64,000 nt of DNA. It comes from an uncultured Umboniibacter sp. (lineage in GTDB: Bacteria; Pseudomonadota; Gammaproteobacteria; Pseudomonadales; DSM-25080). Positions 63,627 to 64,000 of this stretch are shown here, in pieces. A model generated the notes under the pieces. The model was not told where the DNA came from and did no database searches. It saw nothing but the letters and a program-made list of their open reading frames with translations. Location of the stretch: assembly GCF_947497555.1 (NCBI RefSeq), contig NZ_CANMGY010000008.1:62001-126000 (forward strand). The letters run 5' to 3'. The number at the start of each line of letters is the position of its first letter. Position 1 is the stretch's first letter. Position numbers and translations under genes: made by a program.

Positions 63627-64000
63627 ACTATCTTTCATCGGCCTATTTACGAATGTCACCGCTGTTGCATTACTCACCGTTGCCGCCAACAGCATTGCCA
63701 GCAATGATCTCCGCCATGACGAGCATGGTACTGACGAACATGGCCAAGATGAACATGGAGCCAAGATTCATTTAAGCGATGAGATGCTTGCTCTTAATGG
63801 CGTAACTCTTGAGCTTGTGAGCGGAGGAGCTATTCGCACTGAAGCACGTGCCTACGGGCGCTTGAACACGCCTTCATCACAACGTGCAGAGCTTAAAGCA
63901 CGCTATTCTGGTGTGATACTCAGCGTAAGTGTGGCGCGTGGTCAAAAGGTAAGCAAAGGCGATACGCTTGCCATGATTGAAGCAAATACCACGTTGCGCT
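63619..64000 (+). CDS. RND efflux periplasmic adaptor (CzcB/CusB-like), 5' part
   Basis: Only the first 127 codons are inside the window. Signal peptide (IGLFTNVTAVALLTVAANSIAS), then a His/Asp-rich segment (RHDEHGTDEHGQDEHGAKIHL, about residues 32-52) likely to bind metal such as Zn, Co or Cu, followed by the start of the membrane-fusion-protein fold: LNTPSSQRAELKARYSGVILSVSVARGQKVSKGDTLAMIEA, the biotinyl-lipoyl type domain. The inner-membrane RND pump gene should follow beyond 64000. Confidence 0.92.
   Translation, partial: MTKLSFIGLFTNVTAVALLTVAANSIASNDLRHDEHGTDEHGQDEHGAKIHLSDEMLALNGVTLELVSGGAIRTEARAYGRLNTPSSQRAELKARYSGVILSVSVARGQKVSKGDTLAMIEANTTLR

Overview
The window looks like chromosome from a marine or halophilic gammaproteobacterium, possibly near Cellvibrionales/Pseudomonadales. 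This rests on gene order (recN beside grpE-dnaK-dnaJ; fur, bamE, rnfH, ratA, smpB, ssrA in one neighbourhood), a Pseudomonas-type Fur that has lost its second cysteine, a proteobacterial tmRNA, and sodium-linked genes (Mrp-type antiporter, sodium:neurotransmitter symporter, AbgT transporter). The assignment is inference; no rRNA gene is present.

1-14300 is conserved core. A cluster of REP-like repeats lies downstream of the grpE-dnaK-dnaJ heat-shock operon, which has two good sigma-32 promoters. recN is divergent and carries tandem LexA boxes. fur and bamE are divergent. ratA-rnfH, smpB, an NSS transporter, a degenerate LuxR-type regulator, a NagX-like membrane acyltransferase, a Ser/Thr-rich membrane protein and tmRNA follow.

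14300-22070 is an accessory block starting just after the tmRNA 3' end, a common integration site. It holds an IS3-family element with a nonsense mutation in orfB, a mercury operon with merR, merT, merP and a GDCCVxC protein but no merA, a ParDE module, a Fic protein whose catalytic His is Gln, a DUF4345 protein, a HigBA module and a decayed duplicate of higA. No integrase is visible.

22100-32800 holds a glycosyltransferase/PAP2 pair, rsgA, and a nine-gene Mrp/Mbh-like antiporter operon with an MrpA-tail/MrpB fusion and three proton-pumping-type subunits.

33000-41800 holds a minimal archaic chaperone-usher pilus operon (two spore-coat-U subunits, chaperone, usher). Next comes a membrane-anchored sulfatase with its formylglycine-generating enzyme, a 4-TM protein and a double DsbA-like thioredoxin-fold protein, which looks like one functional unit.

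41800-61800 is mixed: an esterase, a sterol-desaturase-like hydroxylase divergent from a Crp/Fnr regulator, a TonB-C protein, an M24 peptidase, an XRE/membrane-protein pair with three operator-like repeats, katG, an M16 protease lipoprotein, a two-component system with a membrane-anchored DJ-1/PfpI protein, VapBC, rsuA, an AbgT transporter and an AraC remnant. The right edge (61846-64000) opens a heavy-metal RND efflux operon: a Cys/His-rich exported protein, a TolC-type channel and a periplasmic adaptor cut by the window end.
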